Assembly (NCBI RefSeq): GCF_963678975.1
Contig: NC_089272.1
Location: 22,395,399-22,459,398, forward strand
From: Dysidea avara
Lineage: Eukaryota > Porifera > Demospongiae > Dictyoceratida > Dysideidae
Reading direction: 5' to 3'
DNA: 64,000 bases
A program made the translations under genes and the position numbers. Under the pieces are notes generated by a model. It did not search any database, was not told the origin of the DNA, and worked only from the letters and a program-made list of their open reading frames with translations. Of the stretch, positions 10,669-25,603 are shown one piece after another. Every line of letters begins with the position of its first letter. Position 1 is the first letter of the stretch.

Positions 10669-10939
10669 CAAAGTATCAATCATTCTCTGGACACTTATAC
10701 AACCTACTTGTGTTTGTGTTTCAGGGTCTTGAGTATTGCACACAGAAAATGGTTCTGGAAACACTAAGGAAAAAAGCTACCATGCAAGACCACAGTCATG
10801 TTTCTGGAATGACGGTAGTGGATTGATTATTTAAAAGTGAGTATCTTGAACGGTTAGCTATAAACACCCTACAACACTTTTTCACAGTTGAATCTCACCA
10901 TCCCAAAGTTTCTAAATCACAACAACAACAAACATTTCT

Positions 10940-11545
10940 ACAGCTGAACTCTCTACAGGATGACTTGTTACATAGCTAAACTCTGTACAGAGTGACTTGC
11001 AACTGTTATGTAGCTGATCTCTCAACAGGGAGAATTGTTCATAGCTGAACACTTTACAGAGTGAATTGTTACGTAACTGAACTCTCTACAGAGTGACCTA
11101 TAGTGTAGCTGAACTCTCTACAGGGTGAAATGTAGCTGAACTCTCTACAGGTTGACTTGTTACATAGCCAAACTCTCTACAGGGTGACTTGCAACCAATA
11201 CATAGCTGATTTCTCAACAGGGTGAATTGTAATGTATATAGCTGAACTATCTACAGGGTGAACTGATTTGTTATGTAGCTGAACAGATACTTAGTTGAAT
11301 GACCTACGGGTGACTTGTAACTTGGCTAAACTCTTTACTGGGTGACTTGTTTGTAACTGAACTCTCTATTGTGATGTGTAGCTGAGCTCTTAACTTGGTA
11401 ACCTGTTATGCAGCTGAAATCTCTACAGAGTGTAGCTGAACTCTCTACAGGGTTATTTGTTTGTAGCTAAACCTGTTGTACAGCTAAACTCTCCATAGGG
11501 CGGGTTGTTACATAGCCAAACTTTCTGCAGGGTGACTTGTTACAT
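10940..11545 (+). repeat. Irregular tandem repeat of the motif agctgaactctctacaggg
   Basis: About 16 imperfect copies of 'agctgaactctctacagggt' alternating with 'gacttgttacatagc'. Unit length varies between 30 and 45 bp. The same family is present in the opposite orientation at 2385-2715. Confidence 0.85.
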
Positions 11546-11559
11546 GGTCTAGGAGGCAG

Positions 11560-11990
11560 AATTAGGGTAATTAGTTACTTTCGTAACTAAGTTACATTAC
11601 TTTTTAAAAGTAACTAAGTAACATAATTAGTTACATCTCTTGTAACTAGTAAAATTATAATATTTACATAGTTAGTTACTAGTAATAATGTTTTAAAAAC
11701 TGGAATGCTCTGGAATATTTGTGCCACACAAGCTATATGCTACAGCCAAATTAAGTGTGTACCGTACTTCATAATTCAGGCTATGAAACAGACTAGATTT
11801 TAGTTAAAACTGAGCTGAGTTCTTTCTTTGGTAGTCATATCTGAGTGGAATAATCGTACAAACTTACAAAAGTAACTACCGGTAGTAGCTTATCCACTAG
11901 ATATTGTTGCAAAAGTAGGGGGATAAAAACAATAAGTAATCAGTTACAAATTCTATGAAGTAATTATCCCAACTTTTCCAGGCAGGCACT
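11560..11990. mobile_element. Probable non-autonomous DNA element rich in GTTACT motifs
   Basis: Dense alternation of GTAACTAGT, TTAGTTACT and AAGTAACT from 11572 to 11680 and again at 11870-11970, giving many short inverted repeats. The outline resembles hAT-type non-autonomous elements, but I could not define both termini. Confidence 0.4.
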
Positions 11991-14638
<2,648 letters not shown>

Positions 14639-15825
14639 CAGTGGTGTAGCCAAGGGGGGGCAAGGGGAGGCATTTGCCCCCCCCCCCCCCCCCATCACTA
14701 AGTGATGTTTTTTTAAACTTCCGTCACAAGCTTTCCAGTTACTGACACACATCCCAAATTACTGTTTGTGCGCTACTACGCGAGTGCACACAACATTCAA
14801 CTCGTTTGTGAATGGTGATAATAATATGATGATTTCTTGCGTGTTACAAGCAATTAATAAAATGGTTCGCTAAAATAAGGTATGCCCAAATCCCCAGGGG
14901 TTCCCCCGTATAGACACTAGGCCTTCACCGAACGAAAATATTAGACACAATTCTATATTTAGCCTACACTACTCACGTGATAGTGCATTTTTTGAATCTA
15001 AAGACAGATGACCCACTCAAAGTGACTTCGCAAGAGTCGCAACTCAGAAGTGACAAGTGATATGCAATGATGCTACAAACCTACGAGGTGATAAAGTGTT
15101 AAATGAATCAACTTTATTACGCTGGATCTTCGTACATGGTACAGTGTAGTGGCATGCCAGTTTAATTTGTTTCACTTTGTCAGTCAGTCAGATGATCCGT
15201 CACAAGCTTACAAATTCTGCTAACAGGAAAGGCATAGAGTTGGGATTTCGTGCCAATACTTGGCGTTTGAATTTCGCTGGCTGAAGTGAGTGAGCTCGTC
15301 ATACTATGCCAGTGTGCTAGGACTGCAGCACAGACAGTGGCTGACGTAAGTAACTGTGACACATTGTATTTGTACTAAAATATTCACAATATAGTTCTAC
15401 TGGATTGCGAATTTATTGGAGTACAGTTGTGGCACGTGTGATGATGCTCGACGAAAATATTTCCATTGATAAGTGATAACTGGTAGCAATCAGTAATGAA
15501 GTAGATATGTAGCTAGTTACATAAGCTGTAATAATACAACATTGTATCCCATCATTGGGTCATTAGCCTTTTTGTGCAATTATGAACAATGTCGAGTATT
15601 TTGTGGGTTACATAAGCTGTAATAATACAACATTGTATCCCATCATTGGGTCATTAGCCTTTTTGTGCAATTATGAACAATGTCGAGTATTTTGTGGGTT
15701 ACATAAGCTGTAATAATACAACATTGTATCCCATCATTGGGTCATTAGCCTTTTTGTGCAATTATGAACAATGTCGAGTATTTTGTGGGGGATCCCCCAC
15801 CACCGTCTGGCTAGCTACGCCCCTG
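14639..15825. mobile_element. Non-autonomous hAT-type element with perfect 8-bp target duplication
   Basis: Begins CAGTGGTGTAGCCAAGGGG and ends CTAGCTACGCCCCTG; the reverse complement of the right end is CAGGGGCGTAGCTAG, so the termini are inverted (CAGKGGYGTAGCYA). The flanks are identical 8-mers: cctgggtg at 14631-14638 and 15826-15833. An 8-bp duplication with CAG...CTG ends is the hAT signature. No transposase is encoded. A poly-C tract lies near the left end (about 14679-14693), and a 91-bp unit is repeated three times at 15517-15789. Confidence 0.9.
15517..15789. repeat. 91-bp tandem repeat, three copies
   Basis: Units start at 15517, 15608 and 15699 and begin TTACATAAGCTGTAATAATA. The copies are essentially identical, implying recent amplification inside the hAT element. 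Confidence 0.95.
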
Positions 15826-15833
15826 CCTGGGTG

Positions 15834-16518
15834 TGACCATTATAACTTGACAGTTAAAAACTCTCCAGTCAAACTAAACCAGTGGCTACGTGACACTTTA
15901 TATTGACGGCAAGGTGACGGGAGTCTCACGTGGCCAGGCGCTTTTTCTCGGCACGGCGCATATATATTAAAATTATAAGCGCTTATAATTCTAATCGATA
16001 AGCACCGTGTCGAGGAAAGTCAGCCACTCTCCCAGGCATTATATAAGTCCTCGATATAAGTAGGCATGACAAATTGGTGAGTGTGACATGTAAACTTACG
16101 ATGGTACTGATTACCGGCCCATCAACTTGTTATATCGACGAACTATTCCTCTATATTTTACGGACCTGACAGGATTAAGCACAATCAACCGGAAGTTTAT
16201 TGACCGCAATCTTTGTTCTTGCTTTGGGGGTCTGAAGTCATTCTAATTAGTCAAATGGCCACCAAGGTGACAGTGCTATGCTGGTCAGATTTAACACGTG
16301 GCACTAGTATATATAGCCAATTCCGTACCTGTAGGTGGGGTCTATTCCAATACTATTACTTGTGCCTCGTGCGAACTACAAGAATAGATACAGTACCAAT
16401 CTGATTGTAGCATTTTCAAAATTGATGAGGTGTCTGCATTGACTGTGGCCATGGCTTATTCCCATCTTCTAGTATGAGTGAGGTCATGCATGCTATTAAT
16501 TATTACGTACATTCCAGC
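15834..16518. other. No gene seen
   Basis: Contains a perfect short palindrome ATTATAAGCGCTTATAAT near 15970. No supported coding sequence. Confidence 0.4.
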
Positions 16519-18076
16519 TGTAGAGCAGCTCATGTATTTTCGACCCCCATGAGTGTTCGGACGCGATATTTCCTAGAAGAACAATGAGAGCCGATCATTT
16601 ATGGCACTATTATGAAGACCTATCACTATAACCTCCATGTATAAAATTTGAAAGGATTTGGTTATATCGTGTGGCTGCAGTGACCTTCGAAAGCCACTGT
16701 CCAAAAAAATGGATGCTCGGACAAAGTAACGTTCGTTCGGACTCCTCCATCTCTACCCTTCCCATGCAACTTATATGCTATTGTGTGGTAGTGATTGGTA
16801 GAGCTATCCTTGAGCTATCCCGTGATATAAGCAGATTAGATTTTTATAAGCTACAGTTGCAGCTATCGCCTTTTTCCCAGACGTGGTAACTTGACGAATC
16901 GTCGGACACAAAATTGCAATTATAATTCCGGACACAGCAACTTATTGGGATGACTTTGGCATTTTTTGAGTTTAAGTATAGTACTAGCTAAGAAACATTT
17001 GAAAACAGCTATTTAGGCACCTGTGTAGAGTGATTTTTTATCAATTCGAGATGGAAATAGTAGCTACCTCATTTAGCTACAATACATTAGGTCTAGAATA
17101 GCTACATAAAATTGCTCAAACTTAATAATTTTATATATTTGAACTTACTTGAGACAAGGGAGGTAAGAAATAAACCACAACAATACACAGAAGGTCACCA
17201 CTGCTTTATAGCCTTAGTGACTGTTCTATTAGAGTATATTAAATGCTATATTAATTAAACTTCATTAATTGCATCCATAGTATAATTTTATGCATATGCA
17301 GACGATCTAAGGGTAAATTAGTGCGAAAACCAGTTTAAAAACTGTGTTAAATTAATATACTCTAATAGAACAGTCACTAAGGCGATAAAGCAGTGGCGAC
17401 CTTCTGTGCATTGTTGTGGTTTATTTCTTACCTCCCTTGTCTCAAGTAAGTTCAATTATATAAATTATTCTAAGTTTGAGCATTTTTATGTAGCTATTCT
17501 AGGCCTAATGTATTGTAGCTATATGAGGTAGCTACTATTTCCATCTCGAATTGATAAAAAATCACTCTACACAGGTGCCTAAATAGCTGTTTTCAAATGT
17601 TTCTTAGCTAGTACTATACTTAAATTCAAAAAATGTCAAAGTAATCGCAATAAGTTGCTATGTCCGGAATTATAATTGCAATTTTGTGTCCGACGATTCG
17701 TCAAGTTACCACGTCTGGGAAAAAGGCGATAGCTGCAACTGTAGCTGATAAAAATCTAATCTGCTTATATCACGGGATAGCTCAAGGATAGCTCTACCAA
17801 TCACTACCACACAATAGCATATAAGTTGCATGGGAAGGGTAGAGATGGAGGAGTCCGAACGAACGTTACTTTGTCCGAGCATCCATTTTTTTGGATAGTG
17901 GCTTTCGAAGGTCACTGCAGCCTCACGATATAACCAAATCCTTTCAAATTTTATACATGGAGGTTATAGTGATAGGTCTTCATAATAGTGCCATAAATGA
18001 TCGGCTCTCATTGCTCTTCTAGGAAATATCGCGTCCGAAAACTCATGGGGGTCGAAAATACATGAGCTGCTCTACA
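16519..18076. mobile_element. 1.56-kb palindrome: long foldback element
   Basis: The left arm (16519-17242) and the right arm (17352-18076) are reverse complements over about 725 bp with only scattered differences; the spacer is about 109 bp. The outer ends read TGTAGAGCAGCTCATGTATT and its complement. The arm ends next to the spacer carry the motif AGTGACTGTTCTATTAGAGT that recurs elsewhere in the window. The same short open frame (GQSNVRSDSSISTLP...) appears in both arms and has no recognisable domain. Confidence 0.95.
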
Positions 18077-18940
18077 TGTATATTGATACAGACCAGACCC
18101 TTGCTCTGCAAGAGTCTGGCATAATTAATAAGCAAGTCTTTCCAAAAGAACCCGACCAGACGCTCGCACATATGCCCACTGAAAAGACACTTTAATAAAG
18201 TAGCCCTAGTACTCTAATAGAGAGGCAGTCACTGCATTTGAAGTCTGGGACACAACCCCTACAGATCTTTAATTCTAACATATTGTTAACCCAATGGCAG
18301 GTGTATTCATTCACCAGATTTGACTAATGGAATCAATTATAGCCAGATTTAGCCACAAAAGTGTTTTATTCATTCACTATAGCTACATTAAAACCTCAGC
18401 GTAGTTCGTTACCATAAATGACCTGCCTACTGCTATAGCAATGATATACAAGCGCTGTGCGCTATTAATGCTACTATAATGCTTCTGTCTGTCTTCTCTC
18501 CGTTTTTTTTTTTTTAAATAGCACATACTGCCATGCATTATGTAGCATAGAATTAATGATATAGCTAGCATCACCTACATCCTTTCAGCAGTTTGTGTAT
18601 TCAATATAGGTATGCCAGCTATTTGTGGGTTTATAGCTAATGCTTGGTGAATAGAGCAACAGTGAACACTAACAGCTAGCCTGAGAAATGCTTTCCAATA
18701 AACACACTACATAACAGGCACGTGTAAGGCTGCACATATTTGTGAAAGATTACATCCATTGTACACAACAAGAGTTCAAACTATTCATTATGAACTCTGT
18801 TAAATAGATTAGATAACAGTTAGCTGTATGTACCTCTAATATTTAAGACAAGAACTCTGAGAACCCTGAGTGTGTTGTACAAAGTAATGGTTAGCTACAT
18901 AGTTGTTGAAAAGGGTGTGTGGACAAGTTTTATGTGAGTC
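18077..18940. other. No gene seen; partial copy of the 33-kb foldback
   Basis: 18770-18975 carries, inverted, pieces found at 33190-33330 and 33820-33850 ('tctgagaaccctgag', 'gagtccagtagtccagt'). Short poly-T at about 18503-18514. No coding region supported. Confidence 0.4.
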
Positions 18941-19049
18941 CAGTAGTCCAGTCCAGTGAACGAATATGGCTTGCTTTCTTTACAGAATCACATCAGACAT
19001 TCTGCAGTGAAGTGATTCAAAGCAACTTGTAACTTTTAGCTACAAGCCT

Positions 19050-19960
19050 CTGTGCATGACCTGCAAGCCGGGCAGTGCAAACTGGACTGGACACCATGAA
19101 TGCACAATGTTACACATAATTGCAAAATTGGAAGTTCATGCGGATTTAATTTTTCTCACCCATCCCATCACAGTGCTGCCTGTAGGAAATATTGCCCAAT
19201 CTGTTTTAAAACTATATTTCTTATTTCTTCTCTTGTAGATCCTAATAACAACCAATTAAGTTACCAAGAGATTGTGATAAAAGTAAAAAGCAAGACTATA
19301 CTGATATTGGCCCTGTTGTGACTACTTTTTGCACTTGTTCCATGTCTGGTATATGTCAGACTTAGTCACTAGGTGAACATGCATGGTTATAAATACATTT
19401 TGCAAGCAAAAGTAGGCTGGTATTGACCCATTGTCATCTTCTTGGAGTAGAACTGTCCCTGCTCCAGTATCACTAGCACCTACATCTAGCTTGAATTTAT
19501 TGGTGAAATTTGATGCTGCTTGGCACAAATATCACTACCTTTGCAGTGTTACATCATCCACTTCCTGCAACAGCCTACATCATGCAGCTACACCCATCAT
19601 CTACTACTGTTTTAGGTAAACACTTTCTACAACAGCTTACATCATGCAGCTACACCCATCATCTACTACTGTCGTCGATAAACACAGCTACAAATGACTA
19701 TAGCTCATGTTAAGGTGCTTAGCAATAAGCCACCTGCACAGCAATCAGAGCCTTGGAAACTGGGCAGCGCAAAGTGTACTGGGAGCCATGAATGCACAAC
19801 AGTATGCATAATTGCAGATCACAACAAAGATACATTTAACGTATATACATCTCACCCATCCTATCACAATACTGTAGAAAAGATTGGTACTCAAGAGGTT
19901 GGCCAACTGATCATGAGTTATCCATTTCACCAGTGGTGGTGAAATTAAAGTATCGAGTGA
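19050..19960. repeat. Diverged direct repeats flanking a gypsy fragment
   Basis: 19066-19190 (GGGCAGTGCAAACTGGACTG) and 19757-19880 (GGGCAGCGCAAAGTGTACTG) are diverged direct copies, each continuing with CATGAATGCACAA and TCACCCATCC. Between them lie the reverse-transcriptase fragment and a smaller duplication, 'catcatgcagctacacccat', at about 19573 and 19637. Confidence 0.6.
19322..19528 (-). pseudogene. Ty3/gypsy polymerase fragment (start of RNase H)
   Basis: The minus strand encodes NKFKLDVGASDTGAGTVLLQ followed by EDDNGSIPAYF, the segment linking reverse transcriptase to RNase H in Ty3/gypsy elements. It corresponds to the part at 63890-63945 of the larger gypsy copy (KLFVDTSDVGIGAVLLQED). 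Only this piece remains. Confidence 0.7.
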
Positions 19961-20344
19961 ATGAGGCATTCTCTACTTCATGAACCTGTTGTTTGTGTTC
20001 ATGTCTCTTCCTATCATGAGAGATAGATTTGATGGTGCACTAGATTTAAATATTGCATGATATCCAAGTATGACTTCTCAAGTTTCCCTCCCCAGAAAAC
20101 CATTAACTACAATGTCAAGCCTTAATATGGTTGACTGTTTGATCCTATAAAAACATATTTTAAAAAGTGTTCAGGGGTTTACTGGGTCTCTATGTAGTAC
20201 CATATAATCATGGCTATAGTATCTATGGTATAATACATTTAAAGTAGTTGATTCAATATACATTGCTGTATTGTGACATCTGTAGCTACAAACATTAATT
20301 ACATGTAGCTATTCATTTTAATTGAATATGAAGTTTGTTTTAGT

Positions 20345-21776
20345 TTAATCATTTGTACGCTTTTCTGGAATACAGCAAACTTCTATAATACATGTATTAC
20401 TTTGTTTATACTTGTGCAGCATGGTAGCTACTTTGAAAGTAAGACTTCCCACTAAACATGACAAGACATCCACTATTCTGTGATACATTACTTTACAATG
20501 CTGCGATGTATCCACTATCTGTTTCGCCACTGGTGATGTCAATGAATGACTGTTCCTACTGGTCTGTTGTTAGAGTGCCATTGTATACCACCTGAAATAG
20601 CTCATTTGCAGTAATCATCACCATTTTGTCACTCATTTACTTATAAGCAAAAGTATCTCCAAATCTTCCAAGGTCTACTGCTAAAATTGCTTCGAACTGA
20701 TTTTAGAACTAGCATTGATGATGCTCTGCTTGAGAACTGATTAATGCAATTGTGAAAGAATGTGTATATGTGACTGAATTTTGGAAAATCACCCATATGG
20801 GCGCATTTGACACCTAAAATATTTAATGATCAAATCACAAACTTTATAGTGCAAATTTACCTGTTAATGATTGTAAACCATTCTCAATACCTTAAATTAC
20901 AAGAAAATTCTTGAAATATTTTCAAAACTGTTCCCTGCTCTTATTAGCAACTCACTAAACATGAAAATTCTAATTATTTCACGCATGCCCATAAGGGTGA
21001 TTTTCCAAAATTCAGTCACATATATTGATCCTTTGCATTAATAAACCTTGCTCAGTCTTCTGGCAGTGTGAGCTGATATAGCAATGTAACTACCAAAAGA
21101 AGACTCCAGCATTAATTTTTTCAACATACAACTTGCTGTCCTGTATAATTCTATCACTCATTTTTAGCATTTTAATTGTCTTGGGAATTCTGTGATAATT
21201 TTCCTCAACTATTCTAATCCGGTTTCCCTTAGCAATTCCTTTCCATGTAGAAAACCACACAATAACTTCTTTATGATTAAATCCACCATAAATTTGCTTG
21301 CTAAACTCATTAATGCTCATTGGTAGCTAAGTTCAGCATCATGCATACACATCGGACCTGCAATACTTCTCTAATATCAATTTTGTAATCAGCAACAAGG
21401 TGTGAGTATCCTTGTATTGCTTGCAATTTCATGGTCAACATACAGGCTGTTTAATGCATGTGTAAATTTTAAGTTGGTCAAAAGAACCACAAATATAAAT
21501 TTCTGCAGTTTGTTTCTCATAAACATAGTCCAAGATACCAGGCATGCTGCACTATACTGTAGACAGAGGGTGTTCCAATATGTGATATTAAAATAGTCTC
21601 TGAAATGAAGTGTGCTTGATGTAGCTGTATGCAAAAGTGAGGATAGGTAGTCTAAACTCTGATTCATTAACAAATGGTTCAACAAGTGATGCTCCTACGT
21701 ATTCACTCCATTTGGAAAGTGTTAGTAGATTCATTGCAGCTCCCACTTGCTGTTCTGAGTACTTAGTGACAATCAC
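20345..21776 (-). pseudogene. Broken third member of the glycosyltransferase-like family
   Basis: Minus-strand blocks in the same order as the two intact paralogues: SEQQVGAAMNLLTLSKWSEY (from about 21760), LHFRDYFNITYWN, YGGFNHKEVIVWFSTWKGI (about 21285-21230), DRIIQDSKLYVEK, then near the 3' end QSFIDIT, DSGYIAAL, QNSGCLVMFSG. Frameshifts (for example near 21660), in-frame stops and a foldback element at 20765-21024 interrupt it. The N-terminal membrane anchor is not recognisable. Clearly derived from the same ancestor as the genes at 8131-9516 and 23942-25243. Confidence 0.85.
20765..21024. mobile_element. MITE inserted in the glycosyltransferase-like pseudogene
   Basis: Terminal inverted repeats of 38 bp with one mismatch: TATATGTGACTGAATTTTGG with AAAATCACCC after it at 20765, and its complement ending at 21024. 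TA at both ends. It separates the middle of the pseudogene from its 3' blocks. Confidence 0.85.
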
Positions 21777-21779
21777 AAA

Positions 21780-23941
21780 ATCCTCTTGATTGATGTAAGC
21801 TGCTTTTCATGACTTTGCATAGTCCCACCATCACAATTAATAGTGTCATTGGTATTGCTTTGAACATAGAACGAGCGCAATTTATAGTGTGACTGAAGGA
21901 AATTCTAATTGTTGGTAATTGATGGAGTAAACAGTGTTTTGTTAGTCTGGTGATTGTAACATTCAAACCACAACATTAAACAATCTACTGATAATAGCAG
22001 CAACCACTATAATAGTAAAGAAAATTTAACTTAATGCAGTCTATGAATTGACAAAGAAAACTATATCACTGACCATTATGCTATACATTATCATATCATG
22101 TATGTTGCATACTTTAAAAAATAAACTACACAATCAGGAGAAAACTGATGAACGCTTACCCTCTAAAAGGGTATAGCTATGCCTATGTTATTATATTTCA
22201 TCAAGCTTTGATAATTCTGAATGACTAGCAAATGTTGGGTGACATTGTAGAGCTAGATAGCAGCTACCACTAATATTCTAAATGCATGTATATACCTTTA
22301 CAATGATGAAGTTAAAATCAGATTATCACTAAAGGGAGTATACATGCAATTGTATATGTTAATAACTGTCTAGTTCAAACTAAGAAGAAAGTTTCATTAA
22401 GAGTCTGAAAACTACAGCTATCTAGTTACTTAATATAGCTGCATTCAGCCATGAATAGTATTAAAAAAGTCAATGATATACAGCATGGAAAATGGCAATG
22501 TACAGGTGAGGATGGAAGCTAACAATTAAAGATATGTGGCCTTACAAAACCACCAAAATTGTAAATTTACCTCTGGCTGCATGGGTACATGCAATTAGCA
22601 GACCATTAATGCAGGCTCCTTTCCAGCACATAACAGAAGTAAAAATTGCCTTGCCAGCATGTTCATATTTACTAAGTATACCTTTATCAATAATGATCTA
22701 CAGCTTTACATTATTTAAATGAAAGCCAGTAAAATCCTTCTGCAATTAAAGGTTCCAGTAAGATTGAACCCTATAAAGCAATGTTGCATGGCTTTGTACT
22801 AAAATGAATTACGTACAACTTGCCATGTAGATTTATCACTTACTAGACTGTTTTATATACAGCTGCTATTTTCCATTTGAGCAAAATAGATAGACATACA
22901 AATTTGGTTGTTATCTCTCATATCTCACGCAGTGTATTATAGCAAAAAGTTATTTAAGCATAGCCAGCTATCTAGATTTGCAAAACCTAAAATTCATCTA
23001 CATTTGTACCTCTAATTTTCAATTGTGCCATTATAGTGGATCCAGGGGGTTTCTGAGGTTTCCAGAAACTAGTCAAGTATCAGATCTCAAGTGCATGGAT
23101 TGATTTGCAAAGGGTTCAGAACGAAATTCTCTAATAAAGCAATCAACTACCCTAATAGAACAGTCACATTGTAAAGCAGTCTTTAAGACCTGAAAATATC
23201 CACATTACATGTCCAAACTTCACATTGTTCCACCTCTTAGCTCTTTAGCCTGCTTCCTAGCAGAAGCAAGCATAAGCAGTCTATAATACGTCTAAAATTT
23301 CAGTTTTAAAGGTTTTTTTTGGCAAAAAATGACCAGATTCAATTTCACAATGCACAACTTTCAAAACTTCCCTGGGGAGCATACTCCCTAGGTTTAAGTG
23401 TGTGCACAACAGAACCTGCCGCCAAAATTCCTGGAGCCACCCTTGGTAGCCACTCAGCTGCAGGGGCGTAGCCAGGATTTTTAAATGGAGTTTTTTCCCC
23501 AGCAGTTGAGAGACCTTGCACACATTTACAAATTTCAATAGACAGTCATTTTTCATGTATAAATTAGTTTGTCAGTGTGAGCAAGAGTTTCACTCTTTGT
23601 GTGAGTGAATACTTTATTATTAATTTTGAACAATCTCCAACATGTAGAACTTTGTGACTACCTTTCCAACATTAGTTTTAAACAGTTCAATGTCACTGTC
23701 ATTAATACTCTACACAATATTGCATTGTGTCCCTAGAGAATACAGTATATTAAAGTCCATTTCTGTATGCATCTATGCTGCTGTTGGCTCATATGCATTG
23801 TAATTTACAGAAATTCAGAAAAACAATTTATTTGTGAAGCAAAGCTAGGGCAGCAAGATGGTTACTAGCTCCTGGTTTGAAGGCAGTTCCTTAATAGTTT
23901 AATACTTCTCTAGCTATCCACACAAATGATATTAAGAGTAT
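21780..23941. other. No gene seen; transposon termini only
   Basis: 23462 reads CAGGGGCGTAGCCAGG, a hAT-type terminus like that of the 14.6-kb element, but its partner end is not obvious. The CTCTATTAGAGTAT-type motif occurs, inverted, near 23150. No exon with domain support was found. Confidence 0.4.
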
Positions 23942-25243
23942 TTATTCAATATAACATACTTTTATTACACACTTAGTTGAATGAATGTGCAGGTAATTTG
24001 TTAATAAATTTCTTTGAAAATTAGAATTACCACCAAACAGAATAAGACACTGTGAATTCTCAACTATGGTACTCTGTAGGGCAGCAATGTATCCAGCATC
24101 CTCTATTCCATTAGTGACAGCTACAAAACTTTTTTCATATTCTTGCAAAGTTGTCATGTTTCCATATAGCATGTGAATGGCATTATTTAAAATAAAGTTT
24201 ATCAAATCCTCATGCATGTATTTTACAGCTGAAGCATCGCCAAACCTCCCGAGATCCATAGACAAAAAAACCTTTCCATCTGATCCTAAGCTATTTATCT
24301 TCTTCTTGATTTGTGTAATGCAAGTATCAAAAAATTTTTGCTGCCAGCTTGTAGAAAAAGATCCTTGAAATCTTTTAGCTCTTTTCACAGAACGAAATGA
24401 CACTGCAATGTAATTGCCAAATGTTGTCCCAATAACGTCATGGACATATCTTTGACTGTCTGCAATAATTCTTTTACTAGGGAGGATTGAATTCATTGGC
24501 TTATTGTTCCTCCAGTATTCTCTTTCTTTAAAATATATGCGGAATGGGTTAATTCCTGGCCAAAGAGAAAACCACACAGTAACCTCTTTTGGATTAAACT
24601 CACCATATAACTTGGTGTTGAACTTAGGCACAGTTGTACTATTGCCAGCAAACATAAAGCACACTTTTCTTACAACTTTAAAGTTCAACTCAGAAGCAAG
24701 TTTAAATGCACTGCTTGCAAGGAATTGTTTTAACTTGATGTCACATCCAATACTGTGTTTCTCTACAGCATGGATATCTAACAGGATAACAATAGCAACA
24801 ATAAGGTTTGAAGATTTATTTTGTACAAAAGATTCCCATGAAATCAGAGGCATTAGCTGTAAGTCAGCAGAAATTTTATTCCAATGTTGTATATCAAAGT
24901 AATCACGAAATCGTAAAAGTCCTGAAATGTCTGAAACGCATTTAGGTAACACAAACTTTGACTGCACAACAAATGGTTCAACAGGATAAACACCAACTGT
25001 TTTAGACCATTGTGAGAGTGCCCACAAGTTCAAAGCAGCACCAACTTGCTGTTCCCAGAAAGAACTGCTAATAACAAATCCACAAACTGGATCACTTTTA
25101 GGTTTCACAGTATTAGGAGGAGCATGTGTTGTTGTAATATCAGGGGTACTCTTATTGATTGTACTAGGCTGTATGCAGAATTTCAGTAAACCCAGAATGA
25201 ACAGCATTGTCATTAATACTAAAATAACTTTCCTTGGCCTCAT
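23942..25243 (-). CDS. Putative Golgi glycosyltransferase-like protein, paralogue 2
   Basis: 433 residues, ATG at 25243-25241, TAA at 23944-23942, in one exon; a TTATTTGTAG splice acceptor lies 3 bp before the ATG, so the 5' UTR is probably spliced. Residues 6-24 form a membrane anchor after basic MRPRK, giving type II topology, followed by a Ser/Thr/Pro-rich stem (27-48). Conserved blocks: WEQQVGAALNLWALSQWSK (63-81), LLRFRDYFDIQHWN (109-122), YGEFNPKEVTVWFSLWPG (213-230), NYIAVSFRSVKRAKR (277-291), VFLSMDLGRFGD (325-336), EDAGYIAALQ (381-390) and CLILFGGNSNFQRNLL (399-414). The F-R-S-x-K-R block, the D-L-G/D-F-G-R-F-G-D block and the glycine/asparagine-rich C-terminal block resemble donor-site motifs of O-fucosyltransferase-like GT-B enzymes. 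Enzyme activity, donor and acceptor are not shown. Confidence 0.88.
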   Translation of the reverse strand: MRPRKVILVLMTMLFILGLLKFCIQPSTINKSTPDITTTHAPPNTVKPKSDPVCGFVISSSFWEQQVGAALNLWALSQWSKTVGVYPVEPFVVQSKFVLPKCVSDISGLLRFRDYFDIQHWNKISADLQLMPLISWESFVQNKSSNLIVAIVILLDIHAVEKHSIGCDIKLKQFLASSAFKLASELNFKVVRKVCFMFAGNSTTVPKFNTKLYGEFNPKEVTVWFSLWPGINPFRIYFKEREYWRNNKPMNSILPSKRIIADSQRYVHDVIGTTFGNYIAVSFRSVKRAKRFQGSFSTSWQQKFFDTCITQIKKKINSLGSDGKVFLSMDLGRFGDASAVKYMHEDLINFILNNAIHMLYGNMTTLQEYEKSFVAVTNGIEDAGYIAALQSTIVENSQCLILFGGNSNFQRNLLTNYLHIHSTKCVIKVCYIE

Positions 25244-25603
25244 AACCTACAAATAAAATAATACTGTAACACCATCTGCAATCATGTATTACATTTAATA
25301 GTTAATATTGCAATGTACATGTATAATATGCAGTGATGCTACACACATTAAGCATCATATTGGTATGGATTAAAAGGTAGATCATTTACTGGACTGGACT
25401 ATAGGACTTTTCCAGGTAATTAGCCATACATGACAATCCTTTGGTTTACACACAGTCAGTTTCTGAATGTGCAAGAATTGATAATACTTTGATTTAGAGA
25501 ACTAGCTATGATTATATGTACACAGACTATCCAGTAGGCAGGCAAGGTACGTATAATTGTGAAAAACTGCATATATATACTACCAAGAGTTCATAATATA
25601 CAC

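Noticed and set aside
16671-17915. Two near-identical short proteins (GQSNVRSDSSISTLP type)
   Set aside because: They are the same sequence read in the two arms of the palindrome; no domain, start context or splice support.
24504-24902. Plus-strand open frame of 132 codons
   Set aside because: Antisense shadow of the glycosyltransferase-like gene at 23942-25243.
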